Source of the DNA: CAXSBR01 sp964236495
GTDB taxonomy: Bacteria; Actinomycetota; Actinomycetes; Mycobacteriales; Jatrophihabitantaceae
Direction: 5' to 3'
Assembly (NCBI GenBank): GCA_964236495.1
Contig: CAXSBR010000033.1
Span: 1 to 22,748 of the forward strand
DNA length: 22,748 nt
Shown here: positions 8,079 through 15,856 of the stretch, in pieces
Layout: every line of letters begins with the position of its first letter
Position numbering within the stretch: the stretch's first letter is position 1
Translations under genes and position numbers: made by a program
Notes under the pieces: generated by a model
The model's input: only the letters and a program-made list of their open reading frames with translations
The model's database searches: none
What the model was told of the DNA's origin: nothing

Positions 8079-8965
8079 TCACAGCGTCGCAGCGACGGCC
8101 GGACGCGTCTTCACCAACGCCGCCGCGACCTGTGGATCGACAGGCCCCTGGCCGTAGGCGGGGCACAACGCCGCGATCGGGCACGCGCCACAGGCAGGCT
8201 TGCGGGCATGGCAAATTCGCCGGCCGTGCCAGATGACGCGATGCGACATCGCCGTCCAGTTCTGCCGCGGAATCAGCTCAGCGATCTGCGCCTCTACCTT
8301 GACGGGATCCTCGTGCTCGGTCCAGTTCCAGCGGCGGGCAAGGCGCCCCAGATGGGTGTCGACGGTGATCCCCGGGACGCCGAAGGCGTTGCCGAGCACG
8401 ACATTCGCGGTCTTGCGGCCGAAGCCCGGCAGGCTCACGAGCTCTTCCAGCCGGCCCGGCACCTCGCCGTCGTAGCGTTCGACCAGTGCCTCGCCCAGCC
8501 AATCAATGACGTCGCCTTATTTCGGAAGAATCCCGTCGATTTGATCATTTCTTCGAGTTCGGTCCGGTCGGCGCCCGCGTAGTCGGCAGCAGTGCGGTAC
8601 CGGGCGAACAGGGCCGGTGTGGTCAGGTTCACCCGGGCATCGGTGCACTGCGCCGACAGGATGGTGGCAACTGACAACTCCAGCGGGTTCGTGAAGTCCA
8701 GTTCGCAGTGCGCGTCGGGGTAAACGTCGCTCAGCGCGCGATCGATCCGACGCGCCCGGCGAGTACGGCCCAGGGAAGTCTCGCGCGCCCAGTACCCCGC
8801 CGAACGCTTGATCCGCTTGCTCGTCTGGAGCTCCGCCGGCTCGTTCTCCGTTGGCTCGATCTCCGACGACTCGCTTTCCGCCGGCCCGCTCTTCAGCGAC
8901 TCGATCTTCGACGACTGAGCCGTTTCCGCCGCGACGCGCTGCTGGGCAATGGGTTCCACCGGCAC
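8079..8965 (-). pseudogene. nth: endonuclease III (nth), split by a single-base frameshift
   Basis: Nth is the bifunctional glycosylase/AP lyase for oxidised pyrimidines. The first part (8965 to about 8500) reads RRARRIDRALSDVYPDAHCE...LSAQCTDARVNLTTPALFARY...IKSTGFFRNKATSLIG, then drifts out of frame and stops at 8435-8437. The other frame picks up exactly there (LGEALVERYDGEVPGRLEEL...) and contains the HhH motif LPGFGRKTANVVLGNAFG with the catalytic Lys, the Asp in TVDTHLGR, and the iron-sulfur cysteines C-x6-C-x2-C-x5-C. One missing base at about 8499-8500 explains both frames. The start is probably GTG 8965 or GTG 8959, because no ATG, GTG or TTG lies between there and the conserved core; this gives an N-terminal extension containing a five-residue repeat. 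No other lesion is visible, so this is either a recent mutation or a sequencing error. Confidence 0.88.
8840..8914 (-). repeat. 15-bp imperfect tandem repeat (5 units) in the nth N-terminal extension
   Basis: Five in-frame 15-bp units (plus strand CTCGTTCTCCGTTGG, CTCGATCTCCGACGA, CTCGCTTTCCGCCGG, CCCGCTCTTCAGCGA, CTCGATCTTCGACGA) encode a Ser/Glu/Pro-rich stretch of five-residue units on the minus strand (SKIES, LKSGP, AESES, SEIEP, TENEP). It lies just upstream of the conserved Nth core and has no counterpart in M. tuberculosis Nth as I recall it. Confidence 0.8.
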
Positions 8966-9047
8966 GCCAGCCAGGATACGAGCGAACGCAGACTCACCAC
9001 CGCGCGCGGCGCGGCGCCCCCCTGCCGCCTGCTGCACAATCAACGGT

Positions 9048-9272
9048 ATGGCGGGCCTGCTAGTACTCGGATTCCCATTTCTGCTGCTGGGTTTCATGCT
9101 CTTCATGGAGCGCGTCGAGGTGCCGCTGAGCCGCGCCGCCACCGAGCGCAAGGTCGAGCGGTTCCTCGACGAAGCCAACAACGCCGAACTGGACACGTTC
9201 GTACGCGAAGGCACCGACTCTGCGCTGCGTCGGCTGGCGAGCCGCCTGCGCCGCAACCGAGCCCGCCGCTGA
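9048..9272 (+). CDS. small single-pass membrane protein upstream of crp
   Basis: A 74-aa protein from ATG 9048: one hydrophobic helix (residues 2-19, AGLLVLGFPFLLLGFMLF), then a charged amphipathic region (ERKVERFLDEANNAELDTF) and a very basic tail (RRLASRLRRNRARR). It occupies the place of the M. tuberculosis gene between nth and crp (Rv3675, a predicted membrane protein, longer there). Function unknown. It is divergent from nth, and its start region lies within 83 bp of the probable nth start. The longer open frame from 8949 adds only low-complexity residues and is less likely. Confidence 0.75.
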   Translation: MAGLLVLGFPFLLLGFMLFMERVEVPLSRAATERKVERFLDEANNAELDTFVREGTDSALRRLASRLRRNRARR

Positions 9273-9334
9273 AGGTTCCACCAGCCCGAAGTTCTGAACC
9301 TCGCAGCGCTCAGCCTGCACAGCAAAGCTGGTGA

Positions 9335-9350
9335 TGTGGCGTAGGCCACT
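9335..9350. promoter_or_regulatory. candidate Crp operator upstream of crp
   Basis: TGTGGCGTAGGCCACT is a near-palindrome with the 5-6-5 layout of the mycobacterial Crp site TGTGA-NNTAGN-TCACA, including the central TAG. It differs at three consensus positions, two of which are paired changes that keep the symmetry. It lies 90 bp upstream of the crp start and overlaps a possible -10 (TATGCT, 9350-9355), a position that would suit negative autoregulation. Confidence 0.45.
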
Positions 9351-9439
9351 ATGCTCGATCCGACGCCGACGCCGCCGCATCCGGCGTTACCTGCCCGACC
9401 TCGGGCGAGGGTGTGACAACAACTTGCAGAGGAGCAGTA

Positions 9440-10114
9440 GTGGACGAGGTGCTCGCGCGAGCCGGGTTGTTCCAGGGAGTCGACGCCGCCGACGCCGAGG
9501 CCCTGGCGGGTTCCTTCGAGCTGGTGGACATCCCGCGCGGCACCGTCCTGTTCACCGAGGGCGAGATGGGCGACAGCCTGTACATCGTCCTGTCGGGCAA
9601 GATCAAGCTGGGCCGGCGCTCCAGCGACGGCCGAGAGAATCTGGTGGCCGTGATGGGCCCGTCTGATCAGTTCGGTGAGCTGTCCCTGTTCGATCCCGGC
9701 CCGCGCACCGCCACCGCTGTGGCCGTCACCGATACTCGCGTCGCGGTTCTACCCAAGAACGCTCTGGTGCAATGGATATCGCAACGGCCCGAGATTGGCC
9801 TGCAGCTCGTGCGCGTCATCGCGCGCCGGCTGCGGCGAACCAACACCATGCTCGCCGACCTGATCTTTGTCGACGTGCCGGGGCGGGTGGCCAAACAGTT
9901 GCTGCAGCTCGCGCAACGCTTCGGCTCGGTGGAGGGCGGGCAGTTGCGCGTCACCCATGATCTCACTCAGGAGGAGCTGGCCCAGCTCGTCGGTGCGTCC
10001 AGAGAGACGGTGAACAAGGCGCTGGCCGACTTCGCCTCCCGCGGCTGGTTGCGCCTGGAAGGCAAGAGCGTCCTGATTCTCGACCGGGAACGGCTCGCGC
10101 GGCGCGCCCGCTGA
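9440..10114 (+). CDS. crp: cAMP receptor protein, Crp/Fnr-family global regulator
   Basis: A dimeric transcription factor that binds cAMP and controls carbon, respiration and stress genes. The 224-aa length equals M. tuberculosis Crp (Rv3676). Start GTG 9440 follows AGGAG with six bases of spacing and gives VDEVLARAGLFQGV, matching the family N-terminus. The cyclic nucleotide domain spans about 10-115, with the phosphate-binding cassette FGELSLFDPGPRTA (G79, E80, R89, T90). The dimerisation helix includes RRLRRTNTMLADL, and the winged helix-turn-helix is DLTQEELAQLVGASRETVNKALADFASRGW (recognition helix at SRETVNKAL), nearly identical to M. tuberculosis, so the DNA target is expected to be the same. 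It converges on the RidA-family gene with a 32-bp gap and no clear terminator. Confidence 0.97.
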   Translation: MDEVLARAGLFQGVDAADAEALAGSFELVDIPRGTVLFTEGEMGDSLYIVLSGKIKLGRRSSDGRENLVAVMGPSDQFGELSLFDPGPRTATAVAVTDTRVAVLPKNALVQWISQRPEIGLQLVRVIARRLRRTNTMLADLIFVDVPGRVAKQLLQLAQRFGSVEGGQLRVTHDLTQEELAQLVGASRETVNKALADFASRGWLRLEGKSVLILDRERLARRAR

Positions 10115-10146
10115 TGCGTCGAGCGCTGCTCCGATCAGCCGACCGC

Positions 10147-10623
10147 TCAGCTGACCTCGACGATCAACTCCACCTCGACGGGCGCGTCCAGAGGCAACGC
10201 CGCCACACCGACCGCCGAGCGCGCGTGCACGCCGCCGAGCCCGAAGATCTGCGCCAGCACGTCGCTGGCACCGTTCACGACGCCGGGCTGGCCGGTGAAG
10301 TCCGGGCTCGACGCAACGTAGCCGACCACCTTTACCACTCGCCGAACCGAATTCAGGTCGACGACGCCCGCTACCGCCGCGACGGCGTTGAGTGCACACG
10401 CCCGGGCCATCTGCTTGGCCAGATCGGCTGAGACGTCGGCGCCCACCTTGCCCGTGGCCGCCATCGCACCGCCCACCATCGGCAGTTGCCCCGACGTGTA
10501 GACCAGGTTGCCGGTGCGTAGGGCGGGCACGTAGCTGCCCACCGGAGCGACGATCGGTGGCAGCTCGATGCCCAACCGGGCCAAGCGCTCGGTCGGCGTG
10601 GCGTCGTCGGACGGTTCGGTCAT
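10147..10623 (-). CDS. RidA/YjgF-family protein
   Basis: RidA proteins deaminate reactive enamine/imine intermediates released by PLP enzymes. The 158-aa product carries GNLVYTSGQLP (about 38-48) and, near the end, ARSAVGVAALPLDAPVEVELIVEV (about 134-157), where the Arg is the residue that binds the substrate carboxylate in active members. M. tuberculosis has a homologue at the same place (Rv3678c, about 151 aa). The N-terminal TERLARLGIELPP is typical of the actinobacterial branch. The gene starts 121 bp from the divergent bagA. The DUF4177 and metallo-beta-lactamase genes that sit near it in M. tuberculosis are not seen here. Confidence 0.9.
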   Translation of the reverse strand: MTEPSDDATPTERLARLGIELPPIVAPVGSYVPALRTGNLVYTSGQLPMVGGAMAATGKVGADVSADLAKQMARACALNAVAAVAGVVDLNSVRRVVKVVGYVASSPDFTGQPGVVNGASDVLAQIFGLGGVHARSAVGVAALPLDAPVEVELIVEVS

Positions 10624-10744
10624 CGGGCGTTCCCTTCAACTCAGGCAGTGGCGAGCAGGGTAGAGGCTGCATCCAGCAAGGTGAAGCTGTGGACCGCGCA
10701 GTGCGCCGCAGCTAACGCCCGAGAAGCACCCGTACGCTGGAAAA

Positions 10745-11719
10745 ATGCCTCGTACCGGTCCTGACGCGGCGTTGCACATCATCACCGGCAAGGGCGGCAC
10801 CGGCAAGACCACAGTGGCAGCGGCGTTGGCAATAGCGCTGGCCACCGACGGGCAGCGAGTGCTGCTGGTCGAGGTCGAAGGCCGCCAAGGCATCGCCGGG
10901 CTGTTCGACGTCGCGCCGTTGCCCTATGAGGAGCGACGGCTGGCCGCAGCGGCCAACGGCGGCGAGGTCTACGGGCTGGCCGTCGACACCGAGCTGGCCA
11001 TGCTGGAGTACCTGGAGATGTTCTACAACCTGCGCCGAGCCGGGCGGGCGTTGCGCACGATGGGCGCCATCGACTTCGTGACGACGATCGCGCCGGGCCT
11101 GCGTGACGTCATCCTCACCGGAAAGGTGAAGGAGGCCGTCACGCGCAGGCAGCCCGACGGCGATCCCTACTACGACTCGGTAGTACTCGACGCGCCGCCC
11201 ACCGGCCGGATCCGGCAGTTTCTCGACGTCACCAAGGACGTCGCCGGGCTGACGAAGGCGGGCCCGATCTACTCCCAGAGCCAAGGCGTCATCAAGGTCT
11301 TCCACGGCCCGACCGCACGCGTGCATCTGGTCACTCTGCTCGAGGAGATGCCCGTGCAGGAAACCGTCGACGCCGCTCGCGACCTGGCCGAGGCCGGCTT
11401 CACGCTGGGCTCGGTGCTGGTCAACCGGATGTCGCGCCACGACGTCGAGCCGGCGTGGCTCAACGCCGACGGCGAGGCCGCCGATCTCGAGCAACTTGCG
11501 GCAGGCCTGGCCGAGGCCGGCGTCGACCCCGGCCTGGCGCCAGGGCTGGGCCGCCAGCTTGCCGACACCGCGTTGCGCCAACGGATGCAGGACGAGAACG
11601 GGGCCCGGCTGGCGGTGCTCAGTCTGCCGACTCTCCAGCTTCCCGAGCTGATGCCGCCGGTCGATCTGGGCGGGCTGTACGAGCTGGGCGAGATCATCGC
11701 GACGGAGCTGAACCTGTGA
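10745..11719 (+). CDS. bagA: Get3/ArsA-like ATPase, first of a pair (BagA-like)
   Basis: A 324-aa P-loop ATPase of the ArsA/Get3 class with the deviant Walker A GKGGTGKT (15-22), a switch I-like LLVEVEGRQGIAGLF, and the Walker B/switch II VVLDAPPTGRIRQFLD. The homologue in M. tuberculosis is Rv3679, which with Rv3680 forms a heteromeric ATPase reported as bacterial Get3-like A and B and linked to glycerol and nitric-oxide tolerance; the substrate is unresolved. No arsenic genes are nearby, so arsenite transport is unlikely. It overlaps the next gene by four bases, so the two should be made in equal amounts. Start ATG 10745 has a weak GGAAAA upstream. Confidence 0.93.
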   Translation: MPRTGPDAALHIITGKGGTGKTTVAAALAIALATDGQRVLLVEVEGRQGIAGLFDVAPLPYEERRLAAAANGGEVYGLAVDTELAMLEYLEMFYNLRRAGRALRTMGAIDFVTTIAPGLRDVILTGKVKEAVTRRQPDGDPYYDSVVLDAPPTGRIRQFLDVTKDVAGLTKAGPIYSQSQGVIKVFHGPTARVHLVTLLEEMPVQETVDAARDLAEAGFTLGSVLVNRMSRHDVEPAWLNADGEAADLEQLAAGLAEAGVDPGLAPGLGRQLADTALRQRMQDENGARLAVLSLPTLQLPELMPPVDLGGLYELGEIIATELNL

Positions 11720-12933
11720 CCGCCGCCGGCAACAGTGCAATCAACGGCAGTGCAGGCCCCGGCAGTTCAGGTACAGGCAGTTCAGGCACCAGCTTGGACA
11801 TCGACGCGTTGATCGGCGATCCGGGCACGAAGGTCATCGTGACGTGTGGCAGCGGCGGCGTCGGCAAGACCACGACGGCCGCCGCGATCGGGCTGCGCGC
11901 AGCCGAGCAGGGCCGCAGCGTCGTCGTGCTCACCATCGATCCGGCTCGCCGGCTGGCGCAGTCGCTGGGCCTGCACGAGCTGGACAACACTCCGCGCGAG
12001 GTTGCCGGCATCTCCGGCGGCGAATCCGGTGGGCGGCTGTTCGCGATGATGCTGGACATGAAGCGCACCTTCGACGACGTGGTGCTCGCCCACAGCAGCC
12101 CGGAGCGCGCCGAGGCGATCTTCGCCAATCCGTTCTACCAGTCGCTGTCGTCCTCGTTCGCCGGAACGCAGGAGTACATGGCGATGGAAAAGCTCTCGCA
12201 GCTGCGCAAGCAGATGGATGATCCCGCCGGTGCCCGGTGGGACCTGATCGTCGTCGACACCCCGCCGTCACGCTCGGCGCTGGACTTTCTGGACGCGCCG
12301 TCGCGCCTGGGACGGTTCCTGGACGGGCGGATGATCCGGCTGCTGACATCGCCGGCCCGCGCGGGTGGCAAGGCGTATCTCAAGGTGGTGTCGGCGTCGT
12401 TCACGCTGTTCAGCCGCCTGGTCACCCGCATCTTGGGCAGCGACCTGCTGGCCGATGTCGCCGGCTTCGTCTCGTCGCTGGAGACGATGTTCGGCGGCTT
12501 CCGTGAGCGCGCTGATCACACCTATCAGCTGCTCAAAGCGCCGGGCACCGCGTTCCTCGTCGTCGCCGCACCGGAGGCCGACTCGTTGCGGGAGGCCTCG
12601 TTCTTCGTCGAGCGCCTGGCCGCGGAGAAGATGCCGTTGGCGGGCCTGGTGCTCAACCGCGTCCACCTGAGCCGGGTGCCGTTGTCGGCGCGGGCGGCTG
12701 AGAACGGTGCCGAGAAGCTGGCCGGCAGCACCGACCCGGCGGCAGCGCTGGCGCACGCTGCACTGGCAGTGCACGCCGACCTGGTGCAGGCCGCCGCCGT
12801 CGACGACCGGATGGCCAAGCGCTTTGCCGCCGCGCACGCCTCCATCGCGGTAGTTCGAGTGCCGGCACTGCCGGTGGACGTACACGACGCCGACGGCCTG
12901 CGCCGAATCGGCGAGCTGCTGGCCGCGAGCTAG
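11716..12933 (+). CDS. bagB: Get3/ArsA-like ATPase, second of a pair (BagB-like)
   Basis: A 405-aa ATPase partnering the preceding gene. GTG 11716 overlaps the bagA TGA (GTGA), so translation is coupled; the longer open frame from 11455 lies inside bagA. After a Gly/Ser-rich leader (residues 5-26) come Walker A GSGGVGKT (45-52), LTIDPARRLAQSLGL (switch I region) and LIVVDTPPSRSALDFLDAP (Walker B/switch II). The middle (MMLDMKRTFDDVV, EYMAMEKLSQL) matches Rv3680-type proteins (about 386 aa). The leader carries a 15-bp tandem repeat. In M. tuberculosis whiB4 follows; here ponA2 comes next after 116 bp with no whiB gene. Confidence 0.93.
   Translation: MTAAGNSAINGSAGPGSSGTGSSGTSLDIDALIGDPGTKVIVTCGSGGVGKTTTAAAIGLRAAEQGRSVVVLTIDPARRLAQSLGLHELDNTPREVAGISGGESGGRLFAMMLDMKRTFDDVVLAHSSPERAEAIFANPFYQSLSSSFAGTQEYMAMEKLSQLRKQMDDPAGARWDLIVVDTPPSRSALDFLDAPSRLGRFLDGRMIRLLTSPARAGGKAYLKVVSASFTLFSRLVTRILGSDLLADVAGFVSSLETMFGGFRERADHTYQLLKAPGTAFLVVAAPEADSLREASFFVERLAAEKMPLAGLVLNRVHLSRVPLSARAAENGAEKLAGSTDPAAALAHAALAVHADLVQAAAVDDRMAKRFAAAHASIAVVRVPALPVDVHDADGLRRIGELLAAS
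11746..11790 (+). repeat. 15-bp tandem repeat (3 units) in the bagB leader
   Basis: GGCAGTGCAGGCCCC, GGCAGTTCAGGTACA and GGCAGTTCAGGCACC encode three five-residue units (GSAGP, GSSGT, GSSGT). In frame, so copy-number change would lengthen or shorten a flexible N-terminal leader without disrupting the ATPase. Confidence 0.85.
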
Positions 12934-13049
12934 TCGTTGCTGCTCAGAGGCCGCGCCAGCGCCCAGACAGACTCCGACGCGCATCAGAATGACCTGCCAG
13001 AATCGTGCCGGTCGGCGGCACGTTGCGATGCCCGGTAATCTCTGATTGC

Positions 13050-15770
13050 GTGGCCACCAGTCGTAGACGTCGTCGTCGTCCGATCGCCTACATCCTTGCT
13101 CCGGTCAACTTTGGATTCACGCTCGTCAAGCTGGTGTGCGTCTTGCTTGTCGCCGGGGTGTTGTGCGCCGGCTTTGTAGTTCCCTACATAGCCGGGCTCG
13201 GGTTCGCGGCGAACAAGGCCACGGACAAGTTTCTCGATACCAAGTGCACGCTGAAGGCTGCCTCGCTGCAGCAGACCACGTCGGTCTACGCCCGCGACGG
13301 CAAGACGCTGATCGCCAAGTTCTATCAGAACAACCGCAAGAGCGTACCCCTTTCCACGGTGCCCAAGACTGTCCAGCAGGCCCTGATCGACACCGAGGAC
13401 CGACGGTTTCGCAAGCACCACGGGGTCGACGTGCGCGGATTGGCCCGCGCTGCGCTGAACAACAATTCCAGCGGAGCGACGCAGGGTGCATCGACGCTCA
13501 CCCAGCAGCTGGTGAAGCAAATTCGCGAGTACACCGCGGCGACGAAGGCCGAGCAAGACGCAGCTACCGCGAAGACCGCCGATCGCAAGATCTACGAGGC
13601 GAAGTGCGCGCTGGATCTGGAGAACCGGTACAGCAAGAACCAGATCCTCGAGCAGTACCTCAACATCGCCTATTTCGGCGAGCAGGCCTACGGCATCTAC
13701 GTGGCCGCCAAGACGTATTTCGACAAGACGCCCGCCCAGCTCACCGTGCCCGAGGCTGCCGTGTTGACCGGCCTGGTCAAGGACCCCAGCCTGTACGACC
13801 CGTTCCAACACGGCAAGCAAGCGCGGGAGCGACGCGACGAGGTCATCCAAAACATGGCGAATGCGGGCGACATCACCGCCAAGGCAGCCGCAGCGTACAA
13901 GCGGACGCCGATCGCGACTACATCCACCCCGGTTAACTTAGGCGCGCAAGGCTGTGCTTTTAGCAACGACAGGGCCATCACGAACGTCGGCTTTTTCTGC
14001 CAGTACGCCATGAATTGGCTGGAGAACAAACTGCCCGACCAGATCGGCGGCGGGCTCACTGAGAACTTGGTAGCCACCGGCGGCTACAAGATCGTCACGT
14101 CGATCGACCCTGCGATGCAGAACAAGGCTCAAAAGGTGCTGTCCAAATACCCGGCCACGTCGGCGACGACAGTGATCCAACCCGCCGTCAACCCTGCGAA
14201 CGGTGAAGTTCTGTCGCTGGCTACGTCGAAGCACTATGCCTACGGAAACATTCCGATCGGTAAGGCCGGATACACCAGTATCGACCTGTTCAAAGGTGCC
14301 TATTCAGGATCGGGATCCACGTACAAGTACTTCACCACGATTGCAGCCCTAGAGGCCGGCGTGCGTTCGACGCAGAAGCTAACCACTGCGGGGCCCAAGA
14401 CGCAGGTCTACAAACCAAAGAACTGCGGCAAGTTGCCTAAGGGCGCCGGCGTGCACAACGCCGGTCACTACGGAGCGACACTCACCCTGCGCGACGCGTT
14501 GGTGCAGTCGTCGAACACGTTCTTCGTCGGCGTCGAAGACCAGGTCTTCGACTGCGACCTCTCCACAGTCGTCGATACCGCGACCAATCTGGGCATGAAT
14601 GCGCTAGCTGAGCGCCCCGACAAATCAACACCGTCCCCCGCCTCCCTGATCAAGCGTGAGAACCAGTACACGTTTACTTTGGGCCAAAGCAACACCAGCG
14701 CGCTGGAACTCGGTCAGGCCTACGGCGTTGCCGCCAACGACGGGGTGGCCTGCGCGGCTCGGCCGATTCTTTCCATCACTGATGTGACCGGCAAGCCGGT
14801 AAGCTTCCGGCAACCGTCGTGCACCCGCAAGCTCGATCCCTGGGTTGCCCGCACTGTTGTCGATATCATGAAGGGCGACACCACCACGGGTACTGCGGCT
14901 CGATATTTCGGGCCAAATTTCTATGGTGCCGGCGCTTCACAAACCAACCACTGGGTGGCCAGCAAGACCGGTACGAACAACTCGACGACGTGCGACGCCA
15001 GCCGGAGGCACTGCACCGACAGCAGCAGCAACTCCTCAATCTGGTTCGTCGGGTTGACTCCAAGGTTCGTCGCGGTCTCGGCGATTATCAATGTCAAACA
15101 CCCCGTCGACGTGCTTGACATCCCCAAGAGCATCTCGACGACGAGCGCAGCCGATATCTTCGGTGCGTTCTCCTCCACCTTCTGGATCGATTCCTTCAAA
15201 TCCATGCTGGAAAACGAGTCGTGGAAGTGGCAGTCACCCGGCCAGGTGCCTGACGCGCAGGACACGCCTTCGGTCCTCGGCTACCTGCCCGACAAGGCCG
15301 AGACGATCATCCGCAACGCTGGTTTCGTTCCGGTGCGTTATCCGATCGACTGCGGCTCTACCCGCCGCACCGGCGTCGTCGCCTACTTCGGCCCGCAGTA
15401 CGCAGCGCCAGGCAGCAAGGTGACCTACTGCGTGAGCAACGGCAAGGCACTGAAGCTTCCACCGCCGCCGCCCACACCGACCGGCCCGGCGACGGGCACT
15501 CTACCGACTACCGGCGGCGCCAACGGCACCGGCACCGGTGGAACGACGAAGAAGAAGCACGCAACCACTCAGTCCCAGCAGGCAGCCACTCAACCTGGGG
15601 CCGGCAACGGCACCAACCACAAGCCGAAGACCAACCGCACGCCGTCTTCTGGACCCACCCAGGCTCACCAGCCCACGCACGCTCCTGCACCCACGCAGGC
15701 TCCGCCAGCCCCCGCGTCGTCCGGGCCGGCACCCGCGCCGACCAAGCCGCACGGTTCACCGAGCCCCTAG
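13050..15770 (+). CDS. ponA2: PonA2, bifunctional class A penicillin-binding protein with PASTA domain
   Basis: Polymerises and crosslinks peptidoglycan outside the membrane. From GTG 13050 the product is 906 aa: a basic cytoplasmic start (RRRRRR), a membrane anchor (about 22-47), a GT51 glycosyltransferase (about 75-270) with the catalytic EDRRFRKHHGVD (E116) and GASTLTQQLVK, and a transpeptidase (about 345-715) with S423-x-x-K426 (STYK), S487-x-N489 (SSN) and K639-T-G (KTG). One PASTA repeat follows (about 738-798) and then a Pro/Thr/Gly/Ala-rich tail (about 801-906). Cysteines are plentiful for an exported protein (for example C768 and C794 in the PASTA region), suggesting disulfides. M. 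tuberculosis PonA2 is about 810 aa; most of the extra length seems to be the tail and spacers. Upstream in-frame codons from 13005 precede the likely start. Confidence 0.95.
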   Translation: MATSRRRRRRPIAYILAPVNFGFTLVKLVCVLLVAGVLCAGFVVPYIAGLGFAANKATDKFLDTKCTLKAASLQQTTSVYARDGKTLIAKFYQNNRKSVPLSTVPKTVQQALIDTEDRRFRKHHGVDVRGLARAALNNNSSGATQGASTLTQQLVKQIREYTAATKAEQDAATAKTADRKIYEAKCALDLENRYSKNQILEQYLNIAYFGEQAYGIYVAAKTYFDKTPAQLTVPEAAVLTGLVKDPSLYDPFQHGKQARERRDEVIQNMANAGDITAKAAAAYKRTPIATTSTPVNLGAQGCAFSNDRAITNVGFFCQYAMNWLENKLPDQIGGGLTENLVATGGYKIVTSIDPAMQNKAQKVLSKYPATSATTVIQPAVNPANGEVLSLATSKHYAYGNIPIGKAGYTSIDLFKGAYSGSGSTYKYFTTIAALEAGVRSTQKLTTAGPKTQVYKPKNCGKLPKGAGVHNAGHYGATLTLRDALVQSSNTFFVGVEDQVFDCDLSTVVDTATNLGMNALAERPDKSTPSPASLIKRENQYTFTLGQSNTSALELGQAYGVAANDGVACAARPILSITDVTGKPVSFRQPSCTRKLDPWVARTVVDIMKGDTTTGTAARYFGPNFYGAGASQTNHWVASKTGTNNSTTCDASRRHCTDSSSNSSIWFVGLTPRFVAVSAIINVKHPVDVLDIPKSISTTSAADIFGAFSSTFWIDSFKSMLENESWKWQSPGQVPDAQDTPSVLGYLPDKAETIIRNAGFVPVRYPIDCGSTRRTGVVAYFGPQYAAPGSKVTYCVSNGKALKLPPPPPTPTGPATGTLPTTGGANGTGTGGTTKKKHATTQSQQAATQPGAGNGTNHKPKTNRTPSSGPTQAHQPTHAPAPTQAPPAPASSGPAPAPTKPHGSPSP

Positions 15771-15798
15771 CCATCACCAACGGCGAGCCTTTCCTTAA

Positions 15799-15854
15799 CC
15801 GCCTACCGCCTACCGCCTACCCCGCCTAACCGCCTAACCGCCTACCTGCCTACC
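15799..15854. repeat. short tandem repeat of CCGCCTA type after ponA2
   Basis: Seven imperfect copies of a 7-8 bp unit (CCGCCTA, CCGCCTA, CCGCCTA, CCGCCTAA, CCGCCTAA, then CCTA and TGCCTA variants) fill the spacer between the convergent ponA2 and yqeY-like genes. Non-coding as far as I can see. A slippage-type repeat. Confidence 0.85.
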
Positions 15855-15856
15855 AG

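Noticed and set aside
10636..10893. Minus-strand 85-codon frame between the RidA and bagA genes as a DUF4177-type small gene
   Set aside because: Composition is a shadow of the bagA start and it shows none of the DUF4177 pattern; no support as a gene.
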